A stretch of 64,000 nucleotides of DNA, taken from the NCBI RefSeq assembly GCF_001610875.1, contig NZ_CP011272.1, forward strand, positions 1,531,988-1,595,987, read 5' to 3'. The notes under the pieces are model-generated. The model searched no databases and was not told the origin of the DNA. It saw nothing but the letters and a program-made list of their open reading frames with translations. Positions 17,645 through 27,430 of this stretch are shown here, piece after piece. The DNA is from Pirellula sp. SH-Sr6A. GTDB taxonomy: Bacteria; Planctomycetota; Planctomycetia; Pirellulales; Pirellulaceae. Each line of letters begins with the position of its first letter. The stretch's first letter is position 1. A program made the position numbers and the translations under genes.

Positions 17645-17786
17645 GGAAATCGCTTTGGGAGGAGTCTGAACCGAAAAAGGATCCTGGAAGTTGCCTAAAT
17701 CTGGCTATCGGCGTCTTCCAGACCGCAACAAGTTATACAATAGAGCCCAATCCGCCAGAGTTCTTTCCCCACCATTAAAGGACATA

Positions 17787-18770
17787 ATGATGACTTCTCC
17801 CATCGAACACAGCATGAGAAAGAAATCCCATCCCACCTCGGTAGACCGTCGCAACTTTATGATCGCGACCGGGGGGCTTGGCGTCGGTTGCGCACTATCC
17901 CCAAGCAGCTTGTGGGGGTTCGAACCGGGTGGCAGCAAGGCGGAAACGGTTATCGGCGAGCTCTACGAAACCTTGACAGGCCCCCAACGAGAAGTCGTTT
18001 GCAAAGAGTTCGGCGATGCGCTGCGTCAGAAGGTGAACGCGAATTGGCACGTCGTCAAGGCGTTGATCGGATCGGACTTCTACACCAAGTCGCAACGGAA
18101 CATGGTGCACGAGATTGTTAAGCAGCTGACGTCCGAAAGCGGTTTTGAATTGATTAGCAAACAGACCGAAGACGACGACGGAGGGATCGATGCCTACAGC
18201 GTCGCTTGGTTCGGTAAGCCGGGGACTGAGTCCTTTGAGTGGATGCTCACCGGTCGGCATTTGACCCTGCGAGCCGATGGAAACACGCAAAAGAAAGTCG
18301 TATTCGGTGGTCCGATCGTTTATGGCCACGGGGAAGAAACCGCTCCGGAAGACAACCTCTTTTTCTTCCAGACCCAGAAGGTCAACAAAGTCTTTGCAGC
18401 ACTCTCGTCCGAGCAACGTCAGCAAGCATTACTCAAAGCTAGCATTCCGAGCGAATCGTCGGTGCGTGTGGAAAAGAAGGATCAATATGCTGGGCTTCGC
18501 GTTGGTTCGTTGAGTGCTGATCAGGTCGGGCTGGTCAATGAAGCCCTTACCTCGATTTTGGGTGTGTATCGAGAAGAGGATGCTAAAGAAGCCCGAGAGC
18601 TACTCGCCGAAGTCGGGGGCCTGGAGTCGTTGAGCCTGCAATTTTATGCAAACGACGACCTGAAGTCGGATGGTGTGTGGGACATGTGGCGGATCGTCGG
18701 CAAGAACACTTGCATCCACTTCCGAGGGGCACCGCACGTGCATGCGTATATCCATATTCAGAATGTGTAA
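17787..18770 (+). CDS. Tat-exported DUF3500 protein
   Basis: About 327 residues; ATG at 17787 or, equally well placed after AAAGGA, 17790. A twin-arginine signal (VDRRNFMIATGGLGVGCAL) precedes a domain matching DUF3500: YETLTGPQRE near the start, WEWMLTGRHL-like EWMLTGRHLTL in the middle, and a His-rich C-terminus (IHFRGAPHVHAYIH). Function is unknown; the family is exported and frequent in planctomycetes. It ends 14 bp before a repeat half-unit that was split by the IS element. Confidence 0.85.
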   Translation: MMTSPIEHSMRKKSHPTSVDRRNFMIATGGLGVGCALSPSSLWGFEPGGSKAETVIGELYETLTGPQREVVCKEFGDALRQKVNANWHVVKALIGSDFYTKSQRNMVHEIVKQLTSESGFELISKQTEDDDGGIDAYSVAWFGKPGTESFEWMLTGRHLTLRADGNTQKKVVFGGPIVYGHGEETAPEDNLFFFQTQKVNKVFAALSSEQRQQALLKASIPSESSVRVEKKDQYAGLRVGSLSADQVGLVNEALTSILGVYREEDAKEARELLAEVGGLESLSLQFYANDDLKSDGVWDMWRIVGKNTCIHFRGAPHVHAYIHIQNV

Positions 18771-18783
18771 TGAGATTGCCGAT

Positions 18784-18886
18784 CAGTCAAGAAGTCGTCC
18801 CCGTCTGCTTTAGCACTGTAGGTCACCGTCCTAAAGCGCGCAAACCAGAAGGCCTTTGAGAGTCCTGACTTTTGGAAACCACTAGG
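18784..18886 (+). repeat. Left half of a module C unit, split by IS
   Basis: Matches the first ~100 bp of the 16.2-kb units (GTCAAG..., GTCCCCGTCTGC, CTGACTTTTGGAAACC) and stops at ACTAGG, where the IS begins. The remainder of the unit resumes at 20766 after the duplicated ACTAGG. Confidence 0.88.
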
Positions 18887-20765
18887 CCTCGATCAAGCGA
18901 AGCTTGGTTGAGTTCGTTTGAGATTTTCGTAAAAAAACCTGAAACCTCCCGGTGTTTTTGCGGTTTAACGAAGTAACAACAAATCGATTAAGCCACACAC
19001 ACGGAGGGTTTCAGGTGAAGTCAAGTTTCGCAAAACGTATCGGTGCACGCAAGAAGCAAATCCTGAAAAGGCTCGCAGTAGCAAGGGAGAATCGCTTCTC
19101 TCGTGGTATCTCGAATCCGAATCCCGTTCTCGCTACCAACTCTGTCAAATACGAACTTGCTGATCGCACCCATGCCATCAGCTACGCTGGTGTCTCCGCC
19201 ATGCTCAAGCTCGCCGGGCATGTCGGATTGACCGATGCCATCAATCATCGTGTCCAACTCTTAAAGTCACATGCTCCTTATCATGAATCCGACCACGTCC
19301 TCGCGATGGTTATGAATGTTCTATGCAACGGAACGAGGCTGGAGCATTTGGAGCGTCTTCGAAACGATTCGACATTCCTCGATGCGATCGGTGCCGATTC
19401 GATTCCTGATCCAACCACGGCAGGCGATTTCTGCCGTCGATTCCATCAATCCGACATCGACTCCCTGATGCAAGCTATTAACGAAGCCAGGATCAACGTA
19501 TGGAGACAACAGGATGATGCGTTCTTTGACCAAGCCCTTATCGATGTCGATGGCGTTATCGTGGCAACTACAGCCGAGTGCAAAGAAGGAATGGATATCT
19601 CGTACAAGGGGAGTTGGGGATACCACCCTTTGCTGGTCAGCTTAGCCAACACCAAAGAAGTACTTGCGATTGTGAATCGCAGCGGTTCGGTTCACAGCGC
19701 TCACAACGCGGCAGCCTACTTAGATAAGGCGATCTGCACTTGTATCGCTGGAGGCTTCCGGCGCATTCGAATGCGAGGGGACTGCAAGTTCTCGCAGACG
19801 GAGTATCTCGACGGATGGGACGCCCTGGGAGTACGCTTCCAGTTCGGTTATGAGGCGCGAGCGAATCTGAAGGAAATCGCAGACAACTTGGATGCGTCGG
19901 CATGGAAGAAACTCACCCGCGCCTTGCCAAAAAACAAGACCAATGAAACTCGTACCAAACCCACCAATGTCAAACGCCAAATCATTCGGGAACGCAATTA
20001 CGTCCATCTGGAGTTACTACATGAGGAAGTGGCCGAGTTCGAATACCAACCCAACGCCTGCGAGAAAACGTATCGAATGGTGGTTGTTCGGAAGAACGTC
20101 TCCAAAGAGCAGGGCGATGTTCGGCTCATCGACGAGATCCGCTACTTCTTTTACATCAGCAACGACATGCCCTCGGTATCGAGCGAGGACATTGTTTTTG
20201 GCTGCAATGACCGATGCGACCAAGAAAATTTGATAGCACAACTCTCCGGTGGAGTTCGATCGCTGTGCGCTCCGGTGGACAATTTGGAAAGCAACTGGGC
20301 GTATATGGTGATAACGAGTATTGCGTGGAACCTAAAATCCTGGTCTGCACTACTGACCCCCGTGGTGACTGGTCAAGAGCAAGAACATCAAGCAGAAAAG
20401 AAACGGCTCCTAACAATGGAATTTAAAACGTTTCTGTCCGTGTTCATTCATGTGCCATGCCAAATTCTACGACATGCCAGGAAAACGATTCATCGGCTCC
20501 TGAACTGGACGGACTACACATCAGCATTCTTCCGATTGTGTGCTGTGCTCAATCTGTAGCATCGAATCGCTAGCACGGAAACGAGCTAGCAAGAAGAGCT
20601 TGGGGCATCGTAAGTCCAAAGCGAACCGTAACCGCAACGCCTAACCCAGATAAAATAAAACAATGGAGAGCAAGCAATTGAAAAAAAGCGACCAGCACTG
20701 CTGGCTCGGTGACCGCTGCGCAGCGAAAATCAAGCTAAGACGAACAAGCGTTCGCTTGTTTGAGG
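18887..20765 (+). mobile_element. Intact IS1380-family insertion sequence
   Basis: 1,879 bp. Terminal inverted repeats of about 25 bp start CCTC and share CAAGCGAA (left 18887-18911, right 20741-20765). Both sides carry ACTAGG (18881-18886, 20766-20771); undisturbed repeat copies have this motif once, so it is the target duplication (5 or 6 bp, depending on where the end is drawn). One transposase gene fills the element. Confidence 0.9.
19015..20559 (+). CDS. IS1380-family transposase
   Basis: 514 residues from the GTG at 19015, which has GGAGG about 8 nt upstream; no ATG fits. Recognised by LIDVDGVIVATTAE with the first catalytic Asp, RMRGDCKFSQTEYLD with the second, and the C-terminal NDRCDQENLIAQL segment with the catalytic Glu, followed by NWAYMVITSIAWNLKSW. 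The DDE fold cuts and joins DNA ends. Full length with no frameshift, so probably active. Confidence 0.93.
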   Translation: MKSSFAKRIGARKKQILKRLAVARENRFSRGISNPNPVLATNSVKYELADRTHAISYAGVSAMLKLAGHVGLTDAINHRVQLLKSHAPYHESDHVLAMVMNVLCNGTRLEHLERLRNDSTFLDAIGADSIPDPTTAGDFCRRFHQSDIDSLMQAINEARINVWRQQDDAFFDQALIDVDGVIVATTAECKEGMDISYKGSWGYHPLLVSLANTKEVLAIVNRSGSVHSAHNAAAYLDKAICTCIAGGFRRIRMRGDCKFSQTEYLDGWDALGVRFQFGYEARANLKEIADNLDASAWKKLTRALPKNKTNETRTKPTNVKRQIIRERNYVHLELLHEEVAEFEYQPNACEKTYRMVVVRKNVSKEQGDVRLIDEIRYFFYISNDMPSVSSEDIVFGCNDRCDQENLIAQLSGGVRSLCAPVDNLESNWAYMVITSIAWNLKSWSALLTPVVTGQEQEHQAEKKRLLTMEFKTFLSVFIHVPCQILRHARKTIHRLLNWTDYTSAFFRLCAVLNL

Positions 20766-22137
20766 ACTAGGCGATCCTGAACGGTCGAGGACGACCGTTC
20801 GACAATGTCGATCTGTTGTCCTCAACAGATCTGCATCGCCTAACGCACCGCGCAAGATAGGAATCTCTCCCAGACAGCGTGCGGGACTTTCCAAGACAGC
20901 CTGAGGGAGAGGTGGCTTGGTCGATAGTAGGGTGGTACTTCGCGCTAGAACGGTCGAGGACGAGCCGTTCGACACCGTCGATCTGTTGTCCTCAACAGAT
21001 CTGCATCGCCTAACGCACCGCGCAAGATAGGAATCTTTCCCAGACTGCGTGCGGGACTTTCCAAGACAGCCTGAGGGAGAGGTGGCTCAGCCGATAGTAG
21101 GGTGGTACTTCGCGCTAGAACGGTCGAGGACGAGCCGTTCGACACCGTCGATCTGTTGTCCTCAACAGATCTGCATCGCCTTACGCACCGCGCAAGATAG
21201 GAATCTCTCCCAGACTGCGTGCGGGACTTTCCAAGACAGCCTGAGGGAGAGGTGGCTCAGCCGATAGTAGGGTGGTACTTCGCGCTAGAACGGTCGAGGA
21301 CGAGCCGTTCGACACCGTCGATCTGTTGTCCTCAACAGATCTGCATCGCCTTACGCACCGCGCAAGATAGGAATCTCTCCCAGACTGCGTGCGGGACTTT
21401 CCAAGACAGCCTGAGGGAGAGGTGGCTCAGCCGATAGTAGGGTGGTACTTCGCGCTAGAACGGTCGAGGACGAGCCGTTCGACACCGTCGATCTGTTGTC
21501 CTCAACAGATCTGCATCGCCTTACGCACCGCGCAAGATAGGAATCTCTCCCAGACTGCGTGCGGGACTTTCCAAGACAGCCTGAGGGAGAGGTGGCTCAG
21601 CCGATAGTAGGGTGGTACTTCGCGCTAGAACGGTCGAGGACGAGCCGTTCGACAATGTCGACCTGTTGTCCTCAACAGATCTGCATCGCCTTACGCACCG
21701 CGCAAGATAGGAATCTCTCCCAGACTGCGTGCGGGACTTTCCAAGACAGCCTGAGGGAGAGGTGGCTCAGCCGATAGTAGGGTGGTACTTCGCGCTAGAA
21801 CGGTCGAGGACGAGCCGTTCGACAATGTCGACCTGTTGTCCTCAACAGATCTGCATCGCCTTACGCACCGCGCAAGATAGGAATCTCTCCCAGACTGCCT
21901 GAGGGAGAGGTGGCTTGGTCGATAGTAGGGTGGTACTTCGCGCTAGAACGGTCGAGGACGAGCCGTTCGACGGGGGGAGCCGTCGTACTCGACTGCATTC
22001 GCACCGTAGGTCACTCTTCCTAAAGAACGCGAACCAGAAGGCCGTCGAAATTTCTGACTTTTGGAAACCGCTAGGCGATTCTGAACGGTCGAGGACGACC
22101 GTTCGACATAGAAAACCGTTGGAGGACGACCTTCGAC
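20766..22137 (+). repeat. GAGGAC-hairpin array 3, mostly 170-bp period
   Basis: After the right half of the split module C unit (hairpin at 20780), units follow with hairpins at 20949, 21119, 21289, 21459, 21629, 21799 and 21947, then another module C ending at 22084 and a decayed hairpin to 22137. In the 170-bp units the first hairpin is GAACGGTCG, loop AGGA, CGAGCCGTTC, with a bulged G. The central units are almost identical, a sign of recent tandem amplification. Confidence 0.95.
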
Positions 22138-22219
22138 GGGGGGATCGTCGGGTCGAGGGGGGCGGCGTGGATTTGTGAGGCATTCCACGCCTGGAGATGA
22201 CACTTGGAGATGACGATTG

Positions 22220-22510
22220 TTAGGCGGCGCGGCGGGCAGGTTGGTCGCTTGCGGGAGCGTTTTTGGTAATGCCCGGGGTGGAAGTTGCGTCGGCGGAGTC
22301 ATCGTCGCGCTGCGCGCGAATCTGGCGAACTTTTGCTTGGAGCCTCGCGATATTCTCTTTCTTTTGAAGCTCTTCTTTCGCATTCTCGTAGTGATCGACA
22401 AGCAACTGCCGAAGACGATCGCGCAGGGAGAACGTAAGAGTCAAGAGCATGCGCACCGCGATCAAGACCACCAATCCCCAGAACATCCAAGACCACGGCA
22501 ACGCATTCAT
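22220..22510 (-). CDS. Small membrane-anchored coiled-coil protein
   Basis: 96 residues, unknown family. GGAG lies 8 nt before the ATG at 22510. An N-terminal membrane helix (~6-28, WMFWGLVVLIAVRMLLTLTF) is followed by a charged coiled-coil segment (~35-68, ENAKEELQKKENIARLQAKV) and a disordered tail. It lies 139 bp downstream of parB on the same strand. Confidence 0.65.
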   Translation of the reverse strand: MNALPWSWMFWGLVVLIAVRMLLTLTFSLRDRLRQLLVDHYENAKEELQKKENIARLQAKVRQIRAQRDDDSADATSTPGITKNAPASDQPARRAA

Positions 22511-22649
22511 CCAACGGCTCCAACAGGTTTTTTCGAATGGACCTTCAAAGGGCGCAAACCGACAGGGGGGATCTCGACGGGGATGGAACGATCAGGTGCG
22601 ACCGTTCGACAAAAAATGGGAGAGTGGACAAACACGCAAGACGGTCCAG

Positions 22650-23813
22650 TTACGCTGCCTTTCGTTTGGTATCGGTGGCAAGCATGGATCGGAGGCGTTC
22701 GAATTCTTCGATGCTGGTGAAGTGGATCGTGATGCGCCCCTTTCCACGACCGGATTGCGAAATCTCGACCTTTGTCCCAAGCGTCATCTTCAGCTCGCTC
22801 TCGAGCGCTTGCAGTTGGCTCGTCTTCGAGGCCCTTCGTCGCGGAGCCATCCCCAGAATGCCTTCTTCGGCCGCTTCGGCGTTCGCAACCGCTTCGGCCA
22901 CTTGCCGTTCCGTTTCTCGAACGCTCCATCCATGATCGAGGATGCGCCGAAGATAAACGTGCTGTTCTTTGGTGCTTCCTAAACTCAATAATGCTTTGGC
23001 ATGCCCTGCGGTGATTTCTTCACGCTGGATGGCATCGGTGATCGCTTCAGGAAGTTCCAGCAATCGCATCATGTTTGCGATCGTGCTGCGGTCGATTTTC
23101 AAGCGGCTCGCCAACTCTTCTTGGGTACATTTATGTTCCGAGATGTATCGCTTGAACGACATCGCTTTTTCGATCGCGTTCAGATCCTTGCGCTGGAGGT
23201 TTTCGATGATCGCCAGTTCTGCGACCAACCGGTCGTCCGCCTCGCGCACTTCGGCGCGGATGGAAGGAAGTCCAGCGTGAATGGTCGCACGGAGACGGCG
23301 TTCCCCCGAGATGAGCTGAAAGCGCTCTCCAATTTTGCGGACCAAAACCGGTTGCAACTGTTGATGCTGCTTGAGCGACTCGGCCAGAGATTCGATCTCG
23401 GCAGCATTGAAGTGACGCCGGGGCTGGAAAGGATTGGGATCGATCAAATGGGTCGCAACATCAATCGTGCCTTGATGCGGCTGAACTCCATCAGGATGAT
23501 TAACTACCGGATGCACCGATGCTGGCTTTGCAGAGGAAGAGGCAGCGACAGGTGACATCGGAATACTGATCGGTGAACTAGTTCCACGCGGAGATTGGCC
23601 ACGAGCTTCCGAAGCAAATTGTTTGATGATATCGGCGCGTGGGGAGGCTTTATCGGGTGTGGTCAACGACTCGGAAGGAATTGGGCGTGCGGTCTCCATG
23701 GAAGATGAGCCAGTCATGGGAATCGTAGCGGGTGACATTTCACCTGCTCCTTCTTCGACGGGGGTTCCGAGAAGGGCAGCGAGTCCACGTCCAAGTCGTC
23801 GGTCTTTAGTCAC
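22650..23813 (-). CDS. parB: Chromosome-partitioning protein ParB
   Basis: 387 residues from a GTG at 23813, overlapping the parA stop by 8 nt. N-terminal MTKDRRLGRGLAALLG is typical. A Pro/Ser-rich linker (~20-105) precedes the ParB/Sulfiredoxin domain (~110-205) with the CTP-binding box ISGERRLRA; the helix-turn-helix (EELASRLKIDRSTIANMM) is at ~225-245, and the C-terminal dimer domain ends the protein. It loads onto parS and acts with ParA in origin segregation. No parS (TGTTTCACGTGAAACA-like) was seen in the window. The linker is longer than usual. Confidence 0.95.
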   Translation of the reverse strand: MTKDRRLGRGLAALLGTPVEEGAGEMSPATIPMTGSSSMETARPIPSESLTTPDKASPRADIIKQFASEARGQSPRGTSSPISIPMSPVAASSSAKPASVHPVVNHPDGVQPHQGTIDVATHLIDPNPFQPRRHFNAAEIESLAESLKQHQQLQPVLVRKIGERFQLISGERRLRATIHAGLPSIRAEVREADDRLVAELAIIENLQRKDLNAIEKAMSFKRYISEHKCTQEELASRLKIDRSTIANMMRLLELPEAITDAIQREEITAGHAKALLSLGSTKEQHVYLRRILDHGWSVRETERQVAEAVANAEAAEEGILGMAPRRRASKTSQLQALESELKMTLGTKVEISQSGRGKGRITIHFTSIEEFERLRSMLATDTKRKAA

Positions 23814-24552
23814 GTTCTAGTACCTCCATGCAAAGTTCGATGTAAGCTCGCGTTCCATGCGAGCGCGGGGCATATGCTAGCACACTCAGCCCGTGGCTTG
23901 GGGCTTCGCTGATTGCGATGTCACGTGGGATCGTTGTATCAAAAACTATGTCTCCGAAGAAATCCCGAACTTCGGAATCTACTTCGTGTGTGAGTTCGAA
24001 TCGGGGGTCGACCATGGTGAGCAGGATTCCACCAAACGTGAGCTTGCCCGAGTTCGCGGTCATGACATCGCGGATGACATGAATCATTTGCGTGAGGCCT
24101 TCCATGGCGTAGTACTCGCACTGGATAGGCATGAGTACTTCGGTACTGGATGCCAAGGCCGCTTGCGTGAGCTCACCGAGCGAAGGGGGACAATCAATGA
24201 AGACGGAGTCATAGATTCCGAGCCCGGCATCGAGATGTTGTCGAAGCAAGGCCCCCTGCGACATACCACCTTTTGCGAGGCGATCAACGTCTTGAAAGGA
24301 TCGGCAGCCTGGCATGAGCTCCAAGTTATCTAGGTTCGTCTTCAAGATCCCTTCTCGGAGCGGAGCGTCTACGAGCAAGGGGTGGCGCGGCGCGGGTGAG
24401 AATCCCAGACCGCTCGTCGCATTGCACTGGGGATCGAGGTCGACAATGAGAGTCTTCTGGCCTGCGGTAGCCATCGCCCAAGCCAGGTTGATGGCTGTCG
24501 TCGTTTTGCCGACGCCACCTTTCTGGTTAGCGATGCAGAAGATTCGAGCCAT
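23806..24552 (-). CDS. parA: Chromosome-partitioning ATPase ParA/Soj
   Basis: 248 residues. Deviant Walker A KGGVGKTT at residues ~11-18, Walker A' DLDPQCNATSGL, Walker B FIDCPPSLGELT, and RFELTHEV/PRDIAISEAPSHG near the C-terminus. Length fits chromosomal Soj-type proteins lacking an N-terminal DNA-binding extension. It forms ATP-dependent gradients that move ParB-parS. Start ATG at 24552; translationally coupled to parB. Confidence 0.95.
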   Translation of the reverse strand: MARIFCIANQKGGVGKTTTAINLAWAMATAGQKTLIVDLDPQCNATSGLGFSPAPRHPLLVDAPLREGILKTNLDNLELMPGCRSFQDVDRLAKGGMSQGALLRQHLDAGLGIYDSVFIDCPPSLGELTQAALASSTEVLMPIQCEYYAMEGLTQMIHVIRDVMTANSGKLTFGGILLTMVDPRFELTHEVDSEVRDFFGDIVFDTTIPRDIAISEAPSHGLSVLAYAPRSHGTRAYIELCMEVLERD

Positions 24553-25037
24553 GTGTTTCCGCGCGAGTGAACAAGTGGGTTGGGTTGCGTGCGTCGTACG
24601 AGTTTCGCACGTGGATCGTGTTATTACCTAAATTGCCACGCCGGGGGAAATGCCAGTTGCGAATCGGAGGGAGTTGGGTTTCCTATTCGGACATCCCGAC
24701 CAAAAGGCCGTCGAGTCGGTTCCGCTTTCGATGCAATAGTCCACTTTCGATGAGAGAGAGAGACAGCACCCCTGAAATGCAGCGACCGATCGCCGGAGGG
24801 GCCGCACATCACCGCGATTCGCATTCCATCGCTTGGGGTGGGTATCTCAATGTGAGAGTTCGTCATTTGACCTGGTGACATTTCGCGGTGAAGCAGGATC
24901 TGCCGAGAGAAGGGGCTGCATAGTTCCCTTCACCGTTCAAGTTCCACGCAAAACGGGTCCCCCGTGTCGCTTTGAACTTTGCTATAATTTCCGGACCACA
25001 TCTCACCATCCCCCTCCACGAACCCTCGTTCGAAATC
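24553..25037. other. Divergent regulatory region, no gene
   Basis: The 485 bp between parA and the PQQ-like gene hold no convincing coding frame. They contain the extended -10 element listed separately. Little else can be supported by eye. Confidence 0.5.
24980..24988 (+). promoter_or_regulatory. Extended -10 promoter element
   Basis: TGCTATAAT is a perfect extended -10 (TGn plus TATAAT) located 50 bp before the ATG at 25038. No good -35 lies at the usual distance, which extended -10 promoters do not require. Confidence 0.6.
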
Positions 25038-27278
25038 ATGACTTGCAAATCGATCTTTCGAAGGACGTTGCTCTCCACATTGGCCGTTGCCCCTCTCATG
25101 GGTGGAGTGTTGATCGCAAATGAACCGGCGGACAAGGCAAAGCCGTCGGATTGGTACCAATGGCGCGGACCTCAGCAAAATGGCCAAACGACCGAAAAGG
25201 GGCTGCCAACCACCTTCAAAGCGGACGGCGAGACCGTCCTCTGGCGTAAAGAGGAGTTCGCCTCTCGTTCCTCGCCGGTCGTGATGAACGGACGCTTGTA
25301 CTTGGTATGTCGGCACAAGCCAGAGACTCCGCAAGAGGCCGAGAAGACCGTTTGCGTGAACGCGGAGACCGGAGAGCTGATTTGGGAAAGCATCCACAAT
25401 ATCTTTTTATCCGATGCGCCCGCGGAGCGAATCGGCTGGTCAAGCGTCTATGCCGATCCCGATTCGGACCGAGTCTATGTTTTGGGCCTCGGTTGTATCT
25501 TCCAGTGTTTGGACGGTGCCACGGGCAAAGTGATTTGGGAGAAGTCCCTCTTGGAAGAGTACGGCATGCTCTCCACCTACGGCGGCCGAACGAATTTCCC
25601 TGTGGTATATGAAGACACGGTCATCATCAGCGGTGTTTTGACATCATGGGGTGAAAACGCTGTTCCCGCCCATCGCTTGATCGCCATGGACAAGAGGACA
25701 GGGGCTCCGATTTGGATGATGAACACCCGTCCTCGTCCTGAGGACACGACTTACAGCACTCCTGTTTTCACGGTTCTCAACGGCCAAGCTGCGATGGTTT
25801 TCGGTGCAGCGGACGGAGCCCTCTATGCCGTCCAACCCCGGACTGGCAAAGTGATTTGGAAGTATCAGGTTTCACCTCGGGGATTCAGCGTCTCTCCGTT
25901 GGTCGACAACGGCATTGTTTATTGTGGTCATGGCGAACAGAACGAATCGGATCGTACGGTTCTCGGTGCTGTTTTCGCGTTGGACGGCAACACCACTGGC
26001 GAAATCACCGAAGACAAACTCCTTTGGAAGATCCCAGCGAAAACGGTTTCGCGCAGTTGCCCGGTCAAGATCGGAGAGCGAGTCTACTTCATTGAGGACG
26101 GCGCAGCCCTCATTGGCGTGAATGCCAAATCAGGAGAAATCGAAGCGAAGGCCAAACTCGGTCGAGTCATGTTTGGCTCTCCGATCGTTTCGGAAGGAAA
26201 GATGTTCATCGCCGAGAATTCGGGGATCATCCAAGTCCTGACGCCGAACGAAAAGGGAGTCGATATCCAGCGATTCCGATTGAACGACCAGAGCGAGGTC
26301 TTCACGTCCTTTGCTGTGTCCAATGGCAAGATGTATCTGCCTACGAGCCGAGCTCTCTATTGTTTTGGAAACAAAGACGCGGCTCCAGCGATCGATCCTA
26401 TCCCCGAACCCAAAAGGGAAGAGCCTCTCACCGATACAACCGTGGCACACATCCAAGTTTGCCCAGTCGAGATGCTCCTCGTCCCCGGCCAGAAGGCCAA
26501 ACTGCAAGTTCGCGCCTACAACGCAGCCGGTCAGTATCTCAAGCTGCTCGACGACGCGCAAATCAGTGTGGACGGTGCCGGCACGGTGGCGGACGGGCAA
26601 GTCTACGTAGCACCAGACGAAGTTTCCGGTGGAACTACCCTTTCAATCGTTGCAAGTTCTGGGGAATTGAAGAGCACGGCCCGAGCACGGGTTATCGGAG
26701 CTCTTCCCTGGAACTACGATTTTGAGGACAAGAAGATTCCCAACCACTGGATCGGAGCAGCCTATCGGCATCAACCTGCCGAGCTCCCCAGCGGCGGAAA
26801 TGGCTTGGTCAAGATCAGCACCATCCCTAAGGGAACACGTAGCCAGGGCTTCATCGGCCTTCCGAAGATGAGCGACTACACCATCGAGGGAGAGTTCTAT
26901 GCGTTGGATACCAAGAACAAGGTACCGACGACCAAGTTGCCTGATTTTGGGCTGAATGCTCAGCGATATACCCTTGCTTTAGAGGGCTCGCAGCAGCTGA
27001 AGATTCGGACTTGGCTCTCCCATGACACTCGGTTCTCTGTCGGAGTTCCTTTTGAGTGGAGCGCCAATACTTGGTACACCATGAAGTTCCGCGCGGAAAA
27101 TAAGGACGGCAAAGCCATCCTACGCGGAAAAGTCTGGAAGAAGGGGGATGCCGAACCCGAGGCTTGGACCATCGAAGGAACCGATGACATGCCCAACTCG
27201 CAGGGGAGCCCTGGAATCTTCGGGAACTCGACCGATGCGGAATTCTACATCGATAACATCAAAGTCTCAGCCAACTAG
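25038..27278 (+). CDS. Exported PQQ-like beta-propeller protein
   Basis: 746 residues from the ATG at 25038, where a signal peptide begins (FRRTLLSTLAVAPLMGGVLIA). Residues ~35-430 are a beta-propeller of PQQ-like blades (GELIWES, GKVIWEK, GAPIWMM, GKVIWKY, and outer-strand VYVLG/LYAVQP patterns), starting with the planctomycete WYQWRGP motif. Residues ~440-545 resemble an Ig-like segment, and ~550-746 a laminin-G/concanavalin-like domain (YTIEGEFYA, TWYTMKFRAENKDGKAILRGKVW, FYIDNIKVS). No catalytic residues are recognised; substrate binding at the cell surface is likely. A strong hairpin follows. Confidence 0.88.
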   Translation: MTCKSIFRRTLLSTLAVAPLMGGVLIANEPADKAKPSDWYQWRGPQQNGQTTEKGLPTTFKADGETVLWRKEEFASRSSPVVMNGRLYLVCRHKPETPQEAEKTVCVNAETGELIWESIHNIFLSDAPAERIGWSSVYADPDSDRVYVLGLGCIFQCLDGATGKVIWEKSLLEEYGMLSTYGGRTNFPVVYEDTVIISGVLTSWGENAVPAHRLIAMDKRTGAPIWMMNTRPRPEDTTYSTPVFTVLNGQAAMVFGAADGALYAVQPRTGKVIWKYQVSPRGFSVSPLVDNGIVYCGHGEQNESDRTVLGAVFALDGNTTGEITEDKLLWKIPAKTVSRSCPVKIGERVYFIEDGAALIGVNAKSGEIEAKAKLGRVMFGSPIVSEGKMFIAENSGIIQVLTPNEKGVDIQRFRLNDQSEVFTSFAVSNGKMYLPTSRALYCFGNKDAAPAIDPIPEPKREEPLTDTTVAHIQVCPVEMLLVPGQKAKLQVRAYNAAGQYLKLLDDAQISVDGAGTVADGQVYVAPDEVSGGTTLSIVASSGELKSTARARVIGALPWNYDFEDKKIPNHWIGAAYRHQPAELPSGGNGLVKISTIPKGTRSQGFIGLPKMSDYTIEGEFYALDTKNKVPTTKLPDFGLNAQRYTLALEGSQQLKIRTWLSHDTRFSVGVPFEWSANTWYTMKFRAENKDGKAILRGKVWKKGDAEPEAWTIEGTDDMPNSQGSPGIFGNSTDAEFYIDNIKVSAN

Positions 27279-27299
27279 CCAGAATGGGACGTTCATGAA

Positions 27300-27332
27300 C
27301 CATGGGACCTGTTCGACCAATAGGTCCCATGG
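27300..27332 (+). terminator. Hairpin after PQQ-like gene
   Basis: Perfect 11-bp arms CCATGGGACCT (27300-27310) and AGGTCCCATGG (27322-27332), 22 bp after the stop. It is followed only by ATTTAT, so it is a plausible but not classic intrinsic terminator. Confidence 0.6.
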
Positions 27333-27430
27333 ATTTATAGATCCATCGGCCGCTCGCCAGCGACGGGGCACTAGAAACCCTTGACCAACTGACCTAACCA
27401 GCGGTACCTACCTCTCGCAGTTGGAATACC

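Noticed and set aside
22650-24552. parS sites near parAB or hairpins acting as parS
   Set aside because: No TGTTTCACGTGAAACA-like palindrome was seen, and the GAGGAC hairpins bear no resemblance to it.
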